From assembly GCA_948468385.1 (NCBI GenBank), contig CAOKHZ010000001.1, positions 62,001-126,000 on the forward strand: a stretch of DNA of 64,000 nt, in the 5' to 3' direction. The notes below the pieces were generated by a model. The model ran no database searches and had not been told where the DNA came from. It was given only the letters and a program-made list of their open reading frames with translations. The stretch's first letter is position 1, and every line of letters begins with the position of its first letter. This DNA is from an uncultured Faecalicatena sp. GTDB lineage: Bacteria; Bacillota; Clostridia; Lachnospirales; Lachnospiraceae. Below, one piece after another: positions 1 to 10,033 of the stretch. Made by a program: the position numbers and the translations under genes.

Positions 1-771
1 AAAGGCCTGGCGGTGGACGTTCGCGACATGCCTATCGAAGAGGCGAGAAAGACCGGAGCACAGGCCTTGTTTGGCGAGAAATACGGCGACATCGTGCGCG
101 TGGTCAATATGAGCGACTTTTCCATCGAGTTTTGCGGTGGCACGCACGTGGCGAACACGGCGGACATCATGGCGATGAAGATCATTTCCGAGACCGGCGT
201 GGCTGCCGGGGTGCGCCGAATCGAGGCGTTGACTTCGGAAGGATTGTTGAACTATTATGACAAGCTGGAAAAGCGGTTGCATGAAGCGGCCAGGCTTTTA
301 AAGGCGACGCCGGAGCAGCTCGGTGACAAGATTAATCATTTGCTGGCCGAGAACAAGGCGTTGCATGCGGAAGTCGAGAGCCTGAAAAGTAAGATGGCGC
401 AGAGCGCGGCGGGCGACGTGATGGATCAGGTGGTGGAAATCGCCGGCGTGCAGCTTTTGGCGGCACAGCTTGACGGCGTGGACATGAATGGCCTGCGCGA
501 GCTTGGTGACCAGATGAAGGACAAGCTTGGCGAGGGCGTCGTCGTTCTGGCATCTGGAAACGAGGGCAAGGTGAGCCTGATGGTGACGGCGACGGACGGC
601 GCGATGAAAAAGGGCGCCCACGCGGGGAACCTGATCAAGGCCATCGCCTCTTGTGTCGGCGGCGGCGGCGGCGGCAGGCCCAACATGGCACAAGCGGGCG
701 GCAAGAACCCGGCGGGAATTCCAGAAGCGCTTAAGAAGGCGGCCGAGGTGCTGGCAGAACAAGTGTCATAA
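1..771 (+). CDS. alaS: Alanyl-tRNA synthetase, C-terminal part (5' end outside window)
   Basis: Charges tRNA-Ala in the cytoplasm. The reading frame is open from the first base, so only the last 256 residues are visible. It shows the end of the editing domain with the zinc-ligand motif CGGTH (bases 133-147), then a Leu/Glu-rich coiled coil, then the C-Ala/DHHA1 domain with a poly-glycine stretch before RPNMAQAGG, which is typical of AlaRS C-termini. The catalytic and anticodon-independent recognition domains lie upstream of the window. It ends with TAA, and rpsU follows after 183 bp with its own promoter. The family call is very secure. Confidence 0.97.
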   Translation, partial: KGLAVDVRDMPIEEARKTGAQALFGEKYGDIVRVVNMSDFSIEFCGGTHVANTADIMAMKIISETGVAAGVRRIEALTSEGLLNYYDKLEKRLHEAARLLKATPEQLGDKINHLLAENKALHAEVESLKSKMAQSAAGDVMDQVVEIAGVQLLAAQLDGVDMNGLRELGDQMKDKLGEGVVVLASGNEGKVSLMVTATDGAMKKGAHAGNLIKAIASCVGGGGGGRPNMAQAGGKNPAGIPEALKKAAEVLAEQVS

Positions 772-843
772 AGAAGAATGACGAAAGGATTCGTCGCGTT
801 TGGACGTTTTTTTAGAAAATACCTATGATTTCAAAAGAAAAGG

Positions 844-871
844 TTGACGTGGCGAAAAAATATGTTATAAT
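844..871 (+). promoter_or_regulatory. Sigma-A type promoter of rpsU
   Basis: TTGACG (844-849) and TATAAT (866-871) are separated by 16 bp. The start of transcription would be near 878, giving a leader of about 75 nt before rpsU. This is the only good promoter match in the alaS-rpsU gap. Confidence 0.75.
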
Positions 872-954
872 TTATCTTAGTGCAATAATATTATACACCC
901 GAACAGTCGTATGATGCACAATACCAGGCTGGAGGGGAGGTAAGGTGTGAGACT

Positions 955-1131
955 ATGTCAAATGTAATCGTAAAAGAAAACGAGACGTTAGATAGTGCTT
1001 TACGCAGATTCAAAAGAAACTGCGCGAAGGCGGGTATCCAACAGGAGATTCGCAAGAGAGAGCATTATGAGAAGCCGAGCGTAAGACGTAAGAAAAAGTC
1101 CGAAGCTGCTAGAAAACGGAAATATAACTAA
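955..1131 (+). CDS. rpsU: Small ribosomal subunit protein bS21
   Basis: A 58-residue basic protein beginning [10 protein letters not shown] and ending in an Arg/Lys-rich tail. Length and sequence ([18 protein letters not shown], then the REHYEKPS segment) are those of bS21, a late-assembling protein of the 30S subunit near the anti-Shine-Dalgarno region. The ATG at 955 is preceded by GGAGGGGAGG about 12 bases upstream. It has its own promoter and terminator, so it is probably monocistronic here. Confidence 0.96.
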   Translation: MSNVIVKENETLDSALRRFKRNCAKAGIQQEIRKREHYEKPSVRRKKKSEAARKRKYN

Positions 1132-1145
1132 AATGTGCAGAAAAT

Positions 1146-1176
1146 GAGGTGTCAGGCTGTCTGGCATCTCTTTTTT
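1146..1176 (+). terminator. Rho-independent terminator of rpsU
   Basis: A 10-bp stem (1146-1155 with 1161-1170, including G-U pairs) with a 5-nt loop is followed directly by six T residues. It starts 14 bp after the rpsU stop codon. Confidence 0.85.
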
Positions 1177-1207
1177 CATGATAAGAAACGAAGTTTCCCA
1201 TATCATG
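1177..1207. repeat. Palindromic hairpin with GAAAC-GAA-GTTTC core
   Basis: CATGATA (1177-1183) pairs with TATCATG (1201-1207), and the interior has GAAAC/GTTTC closing a GAA loop. It directly follows the rpsU terminator. The same core occurs at 31952-31982 next to another terminator, with different outer stem bases. The rest of the 1132-1470 gap holds A/T-rich DNA and the gdhA promoter and leader. Confidence 0.6.
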
Positions 1208-1355
1208 AAAATCCTCTGGGGATGCCAGATGGTTTTTCTTCGCTCCAGTCTCTTTTAGAACTGTCATTTTGCAATTTTTTGTTTTAAAAAAAGGCAAAAT
1301 GGATTAAAAAAAATCAAAATAATAGAAGAAAAACACGAAAACATGAAATTTTTGA

Positions 1356-1384
1356 TTGACAATCATGCAATTTCCTTATAAAAT
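1356..1384 (+). promoter_or_regulatory. Sigma-A type promoter of gdhA
   Basis: TTGACA (1356-1361), a 17-bp spacer and TAAAAT (1379-1384). The roughly 80-nt leader that follows can form an imperfect hairpin (GCCGCGAG near 1411 with CTCTCGGC near 1433). I could not match the leader to a known riboswitch. An AGGAGGT site lies just before the ATG. Confidence 0.75.
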
Positions 1385-1464
1385 GAATGAGTGGGCAAAG
1401 AGTCCTTTATGCCGCGAGGGTTTTGAGGATGTCTCTCGGCAACGTTATTCATAATAGGAGGTAA

Positions 1465-2805
<1,341 letters not shown>

Positions 2806-2827
2806 ATAGAACGTGTGAAAAATACGA

Positions 2828-2859
2828 GGGTTTGTCAAATTGCAGACAAACCCTTTTTT
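2828..2859 (+). terminator. Rho-independent terminator of gdhA
   Basis: GGGTTTGTC (2828-2836) pairs perfectly with GACAAACCC (2845-2853), followed by TTTTTT. It lies 23 bp after the gdhA stop. Confidence 0.92.
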
Positions 2860-2903
2860 CTTTTTTCAAAACGGGATGAAAGAGGGAGAATAATAAAAAA
2901 GAA

Positions 2904-2932
2904 TTGTCTTTCGTGAGAAAAAAACGTATAAT
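2904..2932 (+). promoter_or_regulatory. Promoter of lacZ
   Basis: TTGTCT (2904-2909), a 17-bp spacer and a perfect TATAAT (2927-2932). The leader is about 45 nt. I did not find a clear operator. Confidence 0.75.
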
Positions 2933-2982
2933 GGGATTAGTTTTGTGGGAATTTGTTTGAACAGACAAGAGGAGGCATTATG

Positions 2983-5900
2983 ATGAAATATGAAAAATGG
3001 GAGGATCCTTCGGTCATTGGCGAAAATGTGTTGCCTGCCCATGCGGCGTTTTTGGAGGAGGATGGCATCAGTTTGAACGGCGAATGGTATTTTTTGTGTG
3101 AATCTTCGCCGGAACAAGTGCCAGGGGAGTTCTATAAGGAGCGGTATGACGTGTCGGGATGGGAAAAGATTTTTGTCCCGGGCTGTTGGGAGACGAAAGG
3201 GTACGGAGTCCCCTGGTATTTTGGGGCGGGATTTCCGTCGGCCATAAGCACGTCGAAAAAGAAAATTCCCGCGATTGACCACGAGAAGACCTATACGGGC
3301 GCTTACCGCCGTAGTTTTTCCGTACCGGATAAGTGGCAGGGAAAACAAGTGATTTTACGGTTTGGATCCGTGAAGTCCGCGTTTTATTGTTGGATAAACG
3401 GAACGTACGTGGGGATGGGGAAAGGTTCCATGCTTCCGGTAGAGTTTGACGTCACAAGGTTCGTACGCTCCGGGGAGAATACGGTCAGCGTGAAAGTATA
3501 TCAGTTTTCAGATGCCACCTATCTGGAGGATCAGGATATGTGGTTCATGTCCGGCATTTATCGGGACGTGGCGTTGTATGCCCGTTCAAAGGCACATATC
3601 GCGGACATTTATGCGAAAAGCGAGCTGGATGGCGAATATCAGGATGCGAAGCTGTACGTGGAAGTAAGGACGGAAAATGTGACACTGAAAAATGCGACAC
3701 CAAAAAGTGTGGCGGTGGACGGTGAAACTGCGATGACGGAAAAAGTGGCGGACGGCGAATGTTCCCGCTGTGCGGACGTTACAATAGAGCTTCTATGGCA
3801 GGGTGGCGTGGAGGCGCAGATGACGCAGACGGTTTCCGGGGATGCCATGTCGTTCGTCATGGATTGTAAGGCGGTGCGCTTGTGGACGGCGGAGACTCCG
3901 AACTTGTATCAGATCCGGGCGATGCTGCATACGGCAGATGGAGAAATTCAGACTCGGATAGTGGATTTTGGTTTCCGACAAATAGAAATCAACCGTGAAA
4001 AGGCGCAGCTTTTGTTGAATGGAAAGCCTTTAAAGCTCCGGGGAATCAATTACCACGCGTTTACGCCGGACAATGGTTATTATGTGCCGCGGGAAGTATA
4101 TGAACGTGATTTGCAGACCATGAAACGTTTCAATATTAACGCCATCCGTACCAGCCATTACCCGCAAGATGATTATTTCTATGCGTTGTGCAACCAATAT
4201 GGCATTTACGTGATGGATGAATGTAATGTGGAATCCCATGCCGTTCGAGACAAAAACGTGCCGGGTGACAATCCGGTCTGGAACGCCCACGTGGTGGACA
4301 GGATGGAGCGGATGGTGCTTAGGGACCGTAATCATCCTTGCGTGGTCATCTGGAGCCTGGGGAATGAATCGAGCATCGGGATGAACCATTACTGCATGAA
4401 GGAGGCGGCACTTGCCTTGGATGCTACCCGCCCCATCCACTATGAGGGTGGGAGCGACTTAAACGTTTCCGATTTCTTGTGTGACGGCTATTCCTCCCCC
4501 GAGCGGGAGATGCTTTTTGCCGAAGGCAAGGACGTGGAGAAAAAGCCAGGCGTGTTGCAGATGCTGTTACCGTTAAACATGTCTCTGGGGTCAATCAAAT
4601 TCGAGGCTTACAAACATCATCCGATTGTGGCGACGGAATACGGATATTGCATGGGAAACAGCGGCAGCGACGTGGACAAGCACATGGAGGTTTTTGAAGG
4701 GTCTGATAGGTGGTGTGGCGGATTTATTTGGGATTTCAAGGATAAATCCCTTGCCAAGGGGCATTTTGACGGCAAACCCGTTCAGACTTATGGCGGTGAC
4801 TGGGGCGTAAAAGACCAGCGGGGAAACGTTTGTTGTGATGGCGCGACGGATTGGAACGGCAAGCCACATGAAGGGTTTTATGAAATTCAAAAAGCCTTTC
4901 AGCCATTGGTCTGCGTGTTGAAAGAAGGGCGGCAGGTGGAAATCACGAACCGTCACAGTTTTACGAATGCAAGCCAATATCTTTGCAGGTGGGAATTGGC
5001 TCAAAACGGAAAAAGGGCAGAAAGCGGCGAACTGGAGGTTTATGTAGAACCCAGGAAAAAGGGCGTCGTGGAGATTCCCTATGAGAGTTTGATGCAGGAG
5101 AGGGGGGTTTATTCTTTAAAGCTGGAATTTTCTTTAAAGGAGGATCAGCCATGGGCGAAAGCGGGGCATGTCGTGGCTTATGAACAGTGGATTTTGAAAG
5201 AGACAAGGCCTTCCGGGCGAAAAGGCGAGGTCACGGTAACGGAAGACATGGATGCTGTCCGGCTACGTACGAAGTCCGCGGTATATACGATTTCTAAAAC
5301 GACCGGGAACGTGGAGCAGATCGAGGTAGAGGGAAAAGGCTTATTAAAGGCACCGATGCGTCCTAGCTTTTTCCGGGCGATAACGGACGCGGATGCCGGA
5401 TTCATGGGACTTGCCATGGGAAAGGCAAAGCGGCTTGGATTCTGGGGGGAATTAAGTCTGAACGGGATTGGCAAGCCAAAGGCCATGAAGGTAAAAAAAG
5501 ATGGCGTGACGGTAATCCACGAGTGGAAGAAAACACTTTATGGACGTTCTTACAAGGTGACGGAGGACGGTGGCCTGCTGGTATCTTGCGTGTTGAAGAC
5601 GGGAAGGAAACATATACCGGTACGCTTTGGCATGCAAGTGGAGCTTGATGGATCTCATGATACCTTTACTTGGTTTGGAAAGGGACCTCATGACACTTAT
5701 TGGGGAAGGGAATATGGCGGCATGGTGGAGGTTCACCAGAAAAAGGTAAAAGACCAGGACGAACATGTCCGCCCGCAGGAGCATGGCAACAAACAAGGCG
5801 TACGTTGGCTGACGTTGACGGATGAAAAGGGGAATGGCCTTAGGGTCGAGTGCATGAACCGGCCAATTGCGGCCTCCGCATGGCCATATACGCTGGAGCA

Positions 5901-6087
5901 GTTACAAAATGCGACGCACGTGCACGAATTGCCGGAGCATGAGACGACGACGCTAAATATTGACGGGATACAGAACGGGCTTGGTGATTGTTTCGTGCCT
6001 TGTCCAAAGCGGTATAAGATACAGCCGGAAAACAAGTATCAATACGGGTTTAAAATCTCCGTGATGGATGCTTCGAGTCGTCGTTGA
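2983..6087 (+). CDS. lacZ: Beta-galactosidase, glycoside hydrolase family 2, LacZ type
   Basis: Hydrolyses lactose and other terminal beta-galactosides. It has 1034 residues, close to the roughly 1020 of LacZ enzymes. The order is the N-terminal sugar-binding domain, immunoglobulin-like domain, TIM barrel and C-terminal beta-sandwich (Bgal_small_N). The acid/base glutamate is in IWSLGNES (E462), the nucleophile in VATEYGYCMGNS (E552), and the C-terminal domain has WFGKGPHDTYWGRE. No signal peptide is present, so it is cytoplasmic. Two adjacent ATGs (2980, 2983) follow AGAGGAGG; 2983 has the better 7-nt spacing. It converges on galT and supplies galactose to galK-galT, though no permease is present in this window. 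Confidence 0.94.
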   Translation: MKYEKWEDPSVIGENVLPAHAAFLEEDGISLNGEWYFLCESSPEQVPGEFYKERYDVSGWEKIFVPGCWETKGYGVPWYFGAGFPSAISTSKKKIPAIDHEKTYTGAYRRSFSVPDKWQGKQVILRFGSVKSAFYCWINGTYVGMGKGSMLPVEFDVTRFVRSGENTVSVKVYQFSDATYLEDQDMWFMSGIYRDVALYARSKAHIADIYAKSELDGEYQDAKLYVEVRTENVTLKNATPKSVAVDGETAMTEKVADGECSRCADVTIELLWQGGVEAQMTQTVSGDAMSFVMDCKAVRLWTAETPNLYQIRAMLHTADGEIQTRIVDFGFRQIEINREKAQLLLNGKPLKLRGINYHAFTPDNGYYVPREVYERDLQTMKRFNINAIRTSHYPQDDYFYALCNQYGIYVMDECNVESHAVRDKNVPGDNPVWNAHVVDRMERMVLRDRNHPCVVIWSLGNESSIGMNHYCMKEAALALDATRPIHYEGGSDLNVSDFLCDGYSSPEREMLFAEGKDVEKKPGVLQMLLPLNMSLGSIKFEAYKHHPIVATEYGYCMGNSGSDVDKHMEVFEGSDRWCGGFIWDFKDKSLAKGHFDGKPVQTYGGDWGVKDQRGNVCCDGATDWNGKPHEGFYEIQKAFQPLVCVLKEGRQVEITNRHSFTNASQYLCRWELAQNGKRAESGELEVYVEPRKKGVVEIPYESLMQERGVYSLKLEFSLKEDQPWAKAGHVVAYEQWILKETRPSGRKGEVTVTEDMDAVRLRTKSAVYTISKTTGNVEQIEVEGKGLLKAPMRPSFFRAITDADAGFMGLAMGKAKRLGFWGELSLNGIGKPKAMKVKKDGVTVIHEWKKTLYGRSYKVTEDGGLLVSCVLKTGRKHIPVRFGMQVELDGSHDTFTWFGKGPHDTYWGREYGGMVEVHQKKVKDQDEHVRPQEHGNKQGVRWLTLTDEKGNGLRVECMNRPIAASAWPYTLEQLQNATHVHELPEHETTTLNIDGIQNGLGDCFVPCPKRYKIQPENKYQYGFKISVMDASSRR

Positions 6088-6148
6088 TACATTTCCGGTC
6101 ATGGCAAGTGGCAGATGACGATGGAAATGACGAAACCATGACCAAATG

Positions 6149-6186
6149 AAAGGGAACCGCCAAACAATGTTTCAACGGTTCCCTTT
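6149..6186. terminator. Hairpin between convergent lacZ and galT
   Basis: AAAGGGAACCG (6149-6159) pairs perfectly with CGGTTCCCTTT (6176-6186). The T tracts on either side are short, so it is probably a weak bidirectional terminator. Confidence 0.65.
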
Positions 6187-6219
6187 CGTTATATGCCGCG
6201 ACCGCGGATTGTAACACGT

Positions 6220-7713
6220 TTACAGTGTTTGTATGAAGCGTTCAAATGCCTCAAGTCCTTCCTCGTTACATTTGTATACCCCGGCATCTTCAAGTACCTG
6301 GCAAAAGACCATGCCGACCTCGTGCCTTAAAATCTCCTCGGCATTTTCTTCCGTGACGTGCTCGTATTTGGGAAGGAATTCTTCCACCCAGTCAGCGTGT
6401 TTTTCAATTTGTTCGTTCGAGCGGACATCCTTTCCTTCCAGAATGTATTCCTTCAAAAGTTCCAGTTCGTCTTTTAAACGGGCGGGAAGCACCGCCAGCC
6501 CCATCACCTCGATTAATCCGATATTTTCCTTTTTGATGTGGTGCAGGTTGGCGTGAGGGTGGTAAACGCCCAAGGGGTGTTCCTCTGTCGTGACGTTGTT
6601 TCTAAGCGTCAAATCCAGCTCGTATAAATCCCCGCGCTTGCGGGCAATCGGCGTGATGGTATTGTGCGGCTGCCCGTCCGTCTCGGCGAAAATGAAGGCT
6701 TCCTCGTCGGTGTAGCCACGCCATGCCTGCAATACGTGGTCCGCCAATTCAATCAGCCTCCCGGTGTCCATGCCTTGCAGGCGGATGACGGACAACGGCC
6801 ATTTCACGATGCCCGCCGTCACGTCCTCGTAGCCCGGCACGGTGAAATGCTTGATGAAAGGAGCCTTTGCCATGGCGAACGTATAATGTCCGCCCTGGAA
6901 ATGGTCATGGCTTAGAATCGAGCCGCCGACAATCGGCAAGTCCGCGTTGGAGCCAAGGAAATAGTGTGGAAATTGCTTCACGAAGTCAAACAACTTGGCA
7001 AAGGCGGCACGCTCAATCTTCATCGGGGTGTGCCGGCCATTAAAGACGATGCAGTGCTCGTTGTAATACACGTAGGGAGAATACTGGAATCCCCAGTTTG
7101 ATCCGTTGATCGTGACGGGGATAATGCGGTGGTTCTCCCGGGCGGGGTGGTTTACGCGTCCCGCATAGCCTTCGTTTTCCATGCACAGGAGGCACTTGGG
7201 ATAGGACGAAACGGTCGCGTTTCTGGCCGCCGCGATGGCCTTCGGGTCTTTCTCCGGCTTGGAGAGGTTGATCGTGATGTCAAGCGTCCCGTAAGGCGTG
7301 TCGGTCGTCCACTGGATGTCCTTCTTGATGCGGTAACGGCGGATGTAGTCGCTGTCCTGGCTGAATTTGTAGTAATACGCCGTGGCCTCCTGGGGGGAAA
7401 TCTCGTATTTCTGCCAAAACGTTTGCTGCACTTGCGCGGGGCGCGGCAACAAGCAGTTCATTAGTTTTGTGTCAAATAAGTCGCGGTAGACGATGCCATC
7501 CTCGATGATGCCGCGCGTGCATGCTTCAGCGAGCAGTTCCTTCAATACGTCCTCCAGGACGATGTCGGAGAGGTCGCATTCGCAGTCCTCGTAAGAGGGC
7601 TCGGAAAACAGTTCCAATAGGAGGTTGGTCGTGTAAACGCGCTCGCATTCGGGAGTGAGCCCGCGGTCAATGCCATATTGTACCAACTTTTTAATGTTCT
7701 CGTAAAGTTTCAT
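6220..7713 (-). CDS. galT: Galactose-1-phosphate uridylyltransferase, class II
   Basis: Transfers UMP from UDP-glucose to galactose-1-phosphate in the Leloir pathway. Its 497 residues match the long class II form found in Bacillota, not the 350-residue class I form. The nucleotidyl-transfer histidine region is SHDHFQGGHY near residues 268-277, in place of the class I HPHxQ. ATG at 7713 is preferred over an upstream TTG because AAGGAGG lies 9 nt upstream. The A of its ATG is the last base of the galK stop codon, so the two genes are translationally coupled in a galK-galT operon. No galE or galM lies nearby. Confidence 0.95.
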   Translation of the reverse strand: MKLYENIKKLVQYGIDRGLTPECERVYTTNLLLELFSEPSYEDCECDLSDIVLEDVLKELLAEACTRGIIEDGIVYRDLFDTKLMNCLLPRPAQVQQTFWQKYEISPQEATAYYYKFSQDSDYIRRYRIKKDIQWTTDTPYGTLDITINLSKPEKDPKAIAAARNATVSSYPKCLLCMENEGYAGRVNHPARENHRIIPVTINGSNWGFQYSPYVYYNEHCIVFNGRHTPMKIERAAFAKLFDFVKQFPHYFLGSNADLPIVGGSILSHDHFQGGHYTFAMAKAPFIKHFTVPGYEDVTAGIVKWPLSVIRLQGMDTGRLIELADHVLQAWRGYTDEEAFIFAETDGQPHNTITPIARKRGDLYELDLTLRNNVTTEEHPLGVYHPHANLHHIKKENIGLIEVMGLAVLPARLKDELELLKEYILEGKDVRSNEQIEKHADWVEEFLPKYEHVTEENAEEILRHEVGMVFCQVLEDAGVYKCNEEGLEAFERFIQTL

Positions 7714-8882
7714 CAAGAAAGCCTCCTTGCCCCGTCCCCGATTTCCACGGTATAAAATTCCGCCTCGTGGCCGACCCTTTCCTTGTACGCCTTGCCAACG
7801 GTTTCTATAAACGTGTCAATGGCGTCATTTTTTACGATGCTGACCGTGCAGCCGCCAAAGCCGCCGCCCGTGATGCGCGAACCCAAAACACCTGGAATTT
7901 GCCATGCCAGATCCACCAAAATGTCAATCTCCTCGCAGGACACCTCGTAGTCGTCGCGCAAGGAAACGTGCGACTGGTTCATCAATTGGCCAAACCGTTC
8001 GATGTCGCCGGCTCTTAGGGCAGCCACGGCCTCGATGGTGCGCTGGTTTTCAGCCACGGCGTGTTTGGCGCGGCGTTCCTTCACCTCGTCGCCGATGACG
8101 TGCTTGTGCTTTTCAAACGTCTCCATGTCCAAGTCACCCAGACCCTTGACGTCCAGAACCGTCTGCAATGCCTTCAGCGCGTGTGAGCACTCCGACCGGC
8201 GGGTGTTGTACTCCGAATCGACCAGACTGTGCTTGACCTTGCTGTTCGTGATGATGATTTTCGAGTCCGTCAAGACGACCGGCGCGTACTCGAAGCTTAG
8301 GTCGGCGGTGTCAAGGAAGATGGCGTTGTCCTTCTTGCCGTTGGCCACCGCGAACTGATCCATGATGCCACAATTGCAGCCGTTGAAATTGTTCTCGGAA
8401 TACTGGCCGTAAAGGGCGAGGTCGGTCATGTCCAAAGTGTCAAAGCCGTACAAGTCGCGCAAAATCACTCCGGTCAGCACCTCGAGGGATGCGGAAGAGG
8501 AAAGGCCGGACCCATTGGGGATATTGCCCCAGATGACCATGTCGAAACCGTGCTCTAACACATAGCCCTTTTCGGAAAACGCCCATACCATGCCGAGTGG
8601 ATAATTGGCCCAGTTGTATGCCGCTTGGTATGACAAGTCATCGAGTGAGACTTCCACCACGCCGAAATGGTCTAAGTTCATCGAGTAAAAATGAACCAGA
8701 CGATCCTTGCGCGGCCTCGCGACCCCGTAGGTGCCGATGGTCAACGCGCAGGGAAATACGTGTCCTCCGTTATAATCCGTATGTTCCCCGATCAAGTTGA
8801 CGCGGCCGGGTGAAAAATAGAAGCGTACGTCTTTGTCGTCGCCGTACAATTCGGCAAATTTGGCAAATAATGTTTCTTTCAT
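7713..8882 (-). CDS. galK: Galactokinase
   Basis: Phosphorylates galactose with ATP, the first committed Leloir step. It is a GHMP kinase of 389 residues, a typical length. The galactokinase signature GRVNLIGEHTDYNGG is at residues 26-40, the ATP-binding loop PNGSGLSSSAS at about 122-132, and the third GHMP motif GSRITGGGFGGC near the C-terminus. The frame is open upstream for another 55 codons, but those codons cover the promoter region and have no family similarity. The ATG at 8882 preceded by GCGAGGA is the correct start. First gene of galK-galT, divergent from an AraC regulator. Confidence 0.96.
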   Translation of the reverse strand: MKETLFAKFAELYGDDKDVRFYFSPGRVNLIGEHTDYNGGHVFPCALTIGTYGVARPRKDRLVHFYSMNLDHFGVVEVSLDDLSYQAAYNWANYPLGMVWAFSEKGYVLEHGFDMVIWGNIPNGSGLSSSASLEVLTGVILRDLYGFDTLDMTDLALYGQYSENNFNGCNCGIMDQFAVANGKKDNAIFLDTADLSFEYAPVVLTDSKIIITNSKVKHSLVDSEYNTRRSECSHALKALQTVLDVKGLGDLDMETFEKHKHVIGDEVKERRAKHAVAENQRTIEAVAALRAGDIERFGQLMNQSHVSLRDDYEVSCEEIDILVDLAWQIPGVLGSRITGGGFGGCTVSIVKNDAIDTFIETVGKAYKERVGHEAEFYTVEIGDGARRLS

Positions 8883-8964
8883 AATCAATCGTTCCTCGCT
8901 TTCTGGCGGATTCTCACATGCGTCCAAGAACCCAATGGACGAAATCCTTGTATTTTCTGGTTTC

Positions 8965-9053
8965 ATTATAGGACATGGAACCGAAAAAGTATATAAAAAA
9001 TCCGTGCAAAAACATGTAAAAATGTTGCAAAATTTGATTGGCCACATTATAAT
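8965..9053. promoter_or_regulatory. Divergent promoter region of galK-galT and the AraC regulator
   Basis: Rightward: TTGCAA (9025-9030), 17-bp spacer, TATAAT (9048-9053). Leftward: a perfect TATAAT on the minus strand (8965-8970), with only a poor -35 about 17 bp upstream, as expected for a promoter needing an AraC-type activator. Between them TGCAA (9005-9009) is mirrored by TTGCA (9025-9029), an inverted pair overlapping the rightward -35. It may be an operator, but the function is inferred. Confidence 0.6.
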
Positions 9054-9121
9054 GATGACTTAGAAGTGCAGAGCGATTCGTGGATATCATGGATGGCTGC
9101 ATTCGGAAGGAGGCGCTTTCT

Positions 9122-9979
9122 ATGGAGGGAACCTATAAATATTCCTACAAGGTCGGGGAGAACCTGATGAATTCCTTGTCGGTGTGCAATGTCGGTCATC
9201 AGAAATGCGAACCGGGTTACCAATGGGGACCGGGAGTGCGCAATCACTACTGCATTCATTACGTGATATCGGGAAAGGGGTATTACGAGGTTAACGGCAT
9301 GGTTCGTGACCTGACGGCGGGAGACTTGTTCATCCTTTATCCCGACGTGCAGGTGAAATATTACGCGGACGAGCGAAAGCCCTGGGAGTACGCCTGGGTC
9401 GGCTTCATGGGCGAGGATTCGGACTCGCTCATACGGGCGACGGATTTTTCACAGGAGAAACCGTGGATCGAGAAGGGAGTGCTACCCAAAAAGGAAGTGC
9501 ACGGGCAGCTCGACGACATTTACAAGGTCAAGGGAAACATGTATGAATCGGCGGTGGCGATGACGGGTGCCTTGTACACCTTTTTGTCTACCCTGATGCG
9601 GCATGCCAGCCCGTGCGAGGAACCGGTTCGCGACATCCAGATGGTTTACGTGGAAAAAGCCAAGGACTACATTACGAACAATTATTCTTATCCCATCACC
9701 GTGGAGGAAATCGCGGAGTACGTCGGGATAAGCCGGAGTCATTTGTTCCGCGCGTTTAAAAGCCACGTCCAGCAGTCGCCGAAGGAATACTTGACGGAAT
9801 TTCGTATCAAGCGGGCGCGGCAGATGCTTAGGGAAACCACGCTTTCCGTGGCGGCAATCGCCTATTCGGCAGGTTTTGACAATAATTTGTATTTTTCCAA
9901 GGCTTTCAAAAGTAAAATGAAAATGAGTCCGTCGGAATATCGGAAAAACGTGACCGCAGGCGTAAAGCGGATGGGGTAG
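9122..9979 (+). CDS. AraC-family transcriptional regulator, probable controller of gal/lac genes
   Basis: A 285-residue DNA-binding protein. The N-terminal half is a cupin-like sugar-sensing domain (HYVISGKGYYEVNG, then LTAGDLFILYPDVQVKYYAD). The C-terminal 100 residues carry the two helix-turn-helix units of AraC/XylS proteins (YSYPITVEEIAEYVGISRSHLFRAFK, then SVAAIAYSAGFDNNLYFSKAFK). A GTG start at 9080 is possible, but AAGGAGG 8 nt before the ATG at 9122 decides the start. Its divergent position next to galK-galT suggests it activates those genes in response to a galactoside. The ligand is inferred from context. Confidence 0.9.
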   Translation: MEGTYKYSYKVGENLMNSLSVCNVGHQKCEPGYQWGPGVRNHYCIHYVISGKGYYEVNGMVRDLTAGDLFILYPDVQVKYYADERKPWEYAWVGFMGEDSDSLIRATDFSQEKPWIEKGVLPKKEVHGQLDDIYKVKGNMYESAVAMTGALYTFLSTLMRHASPCEEPVRDIQMVYVEKAKDYITNNYSYPITVEEIAEYVGISRSHLFRAFKSHVQQSPKEYLTEFRIKRARQMLRETTLSVAAIAYSAGFDNNLYFSKAFKSKMKMSPSEYRKNVTAGVKRMG

Positions 9980-10033
9980 GCAAAGGATTGTGACCCATAT
10001 TTTTTGTCATCGACGCATATATATGGATAGAAT

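Noticed and set aside
8883-9047. 55-codon N-terminal extension of galK
   Set aside because: It covers the divergent promoter region, and galactokinases begin at the chosen ATG.
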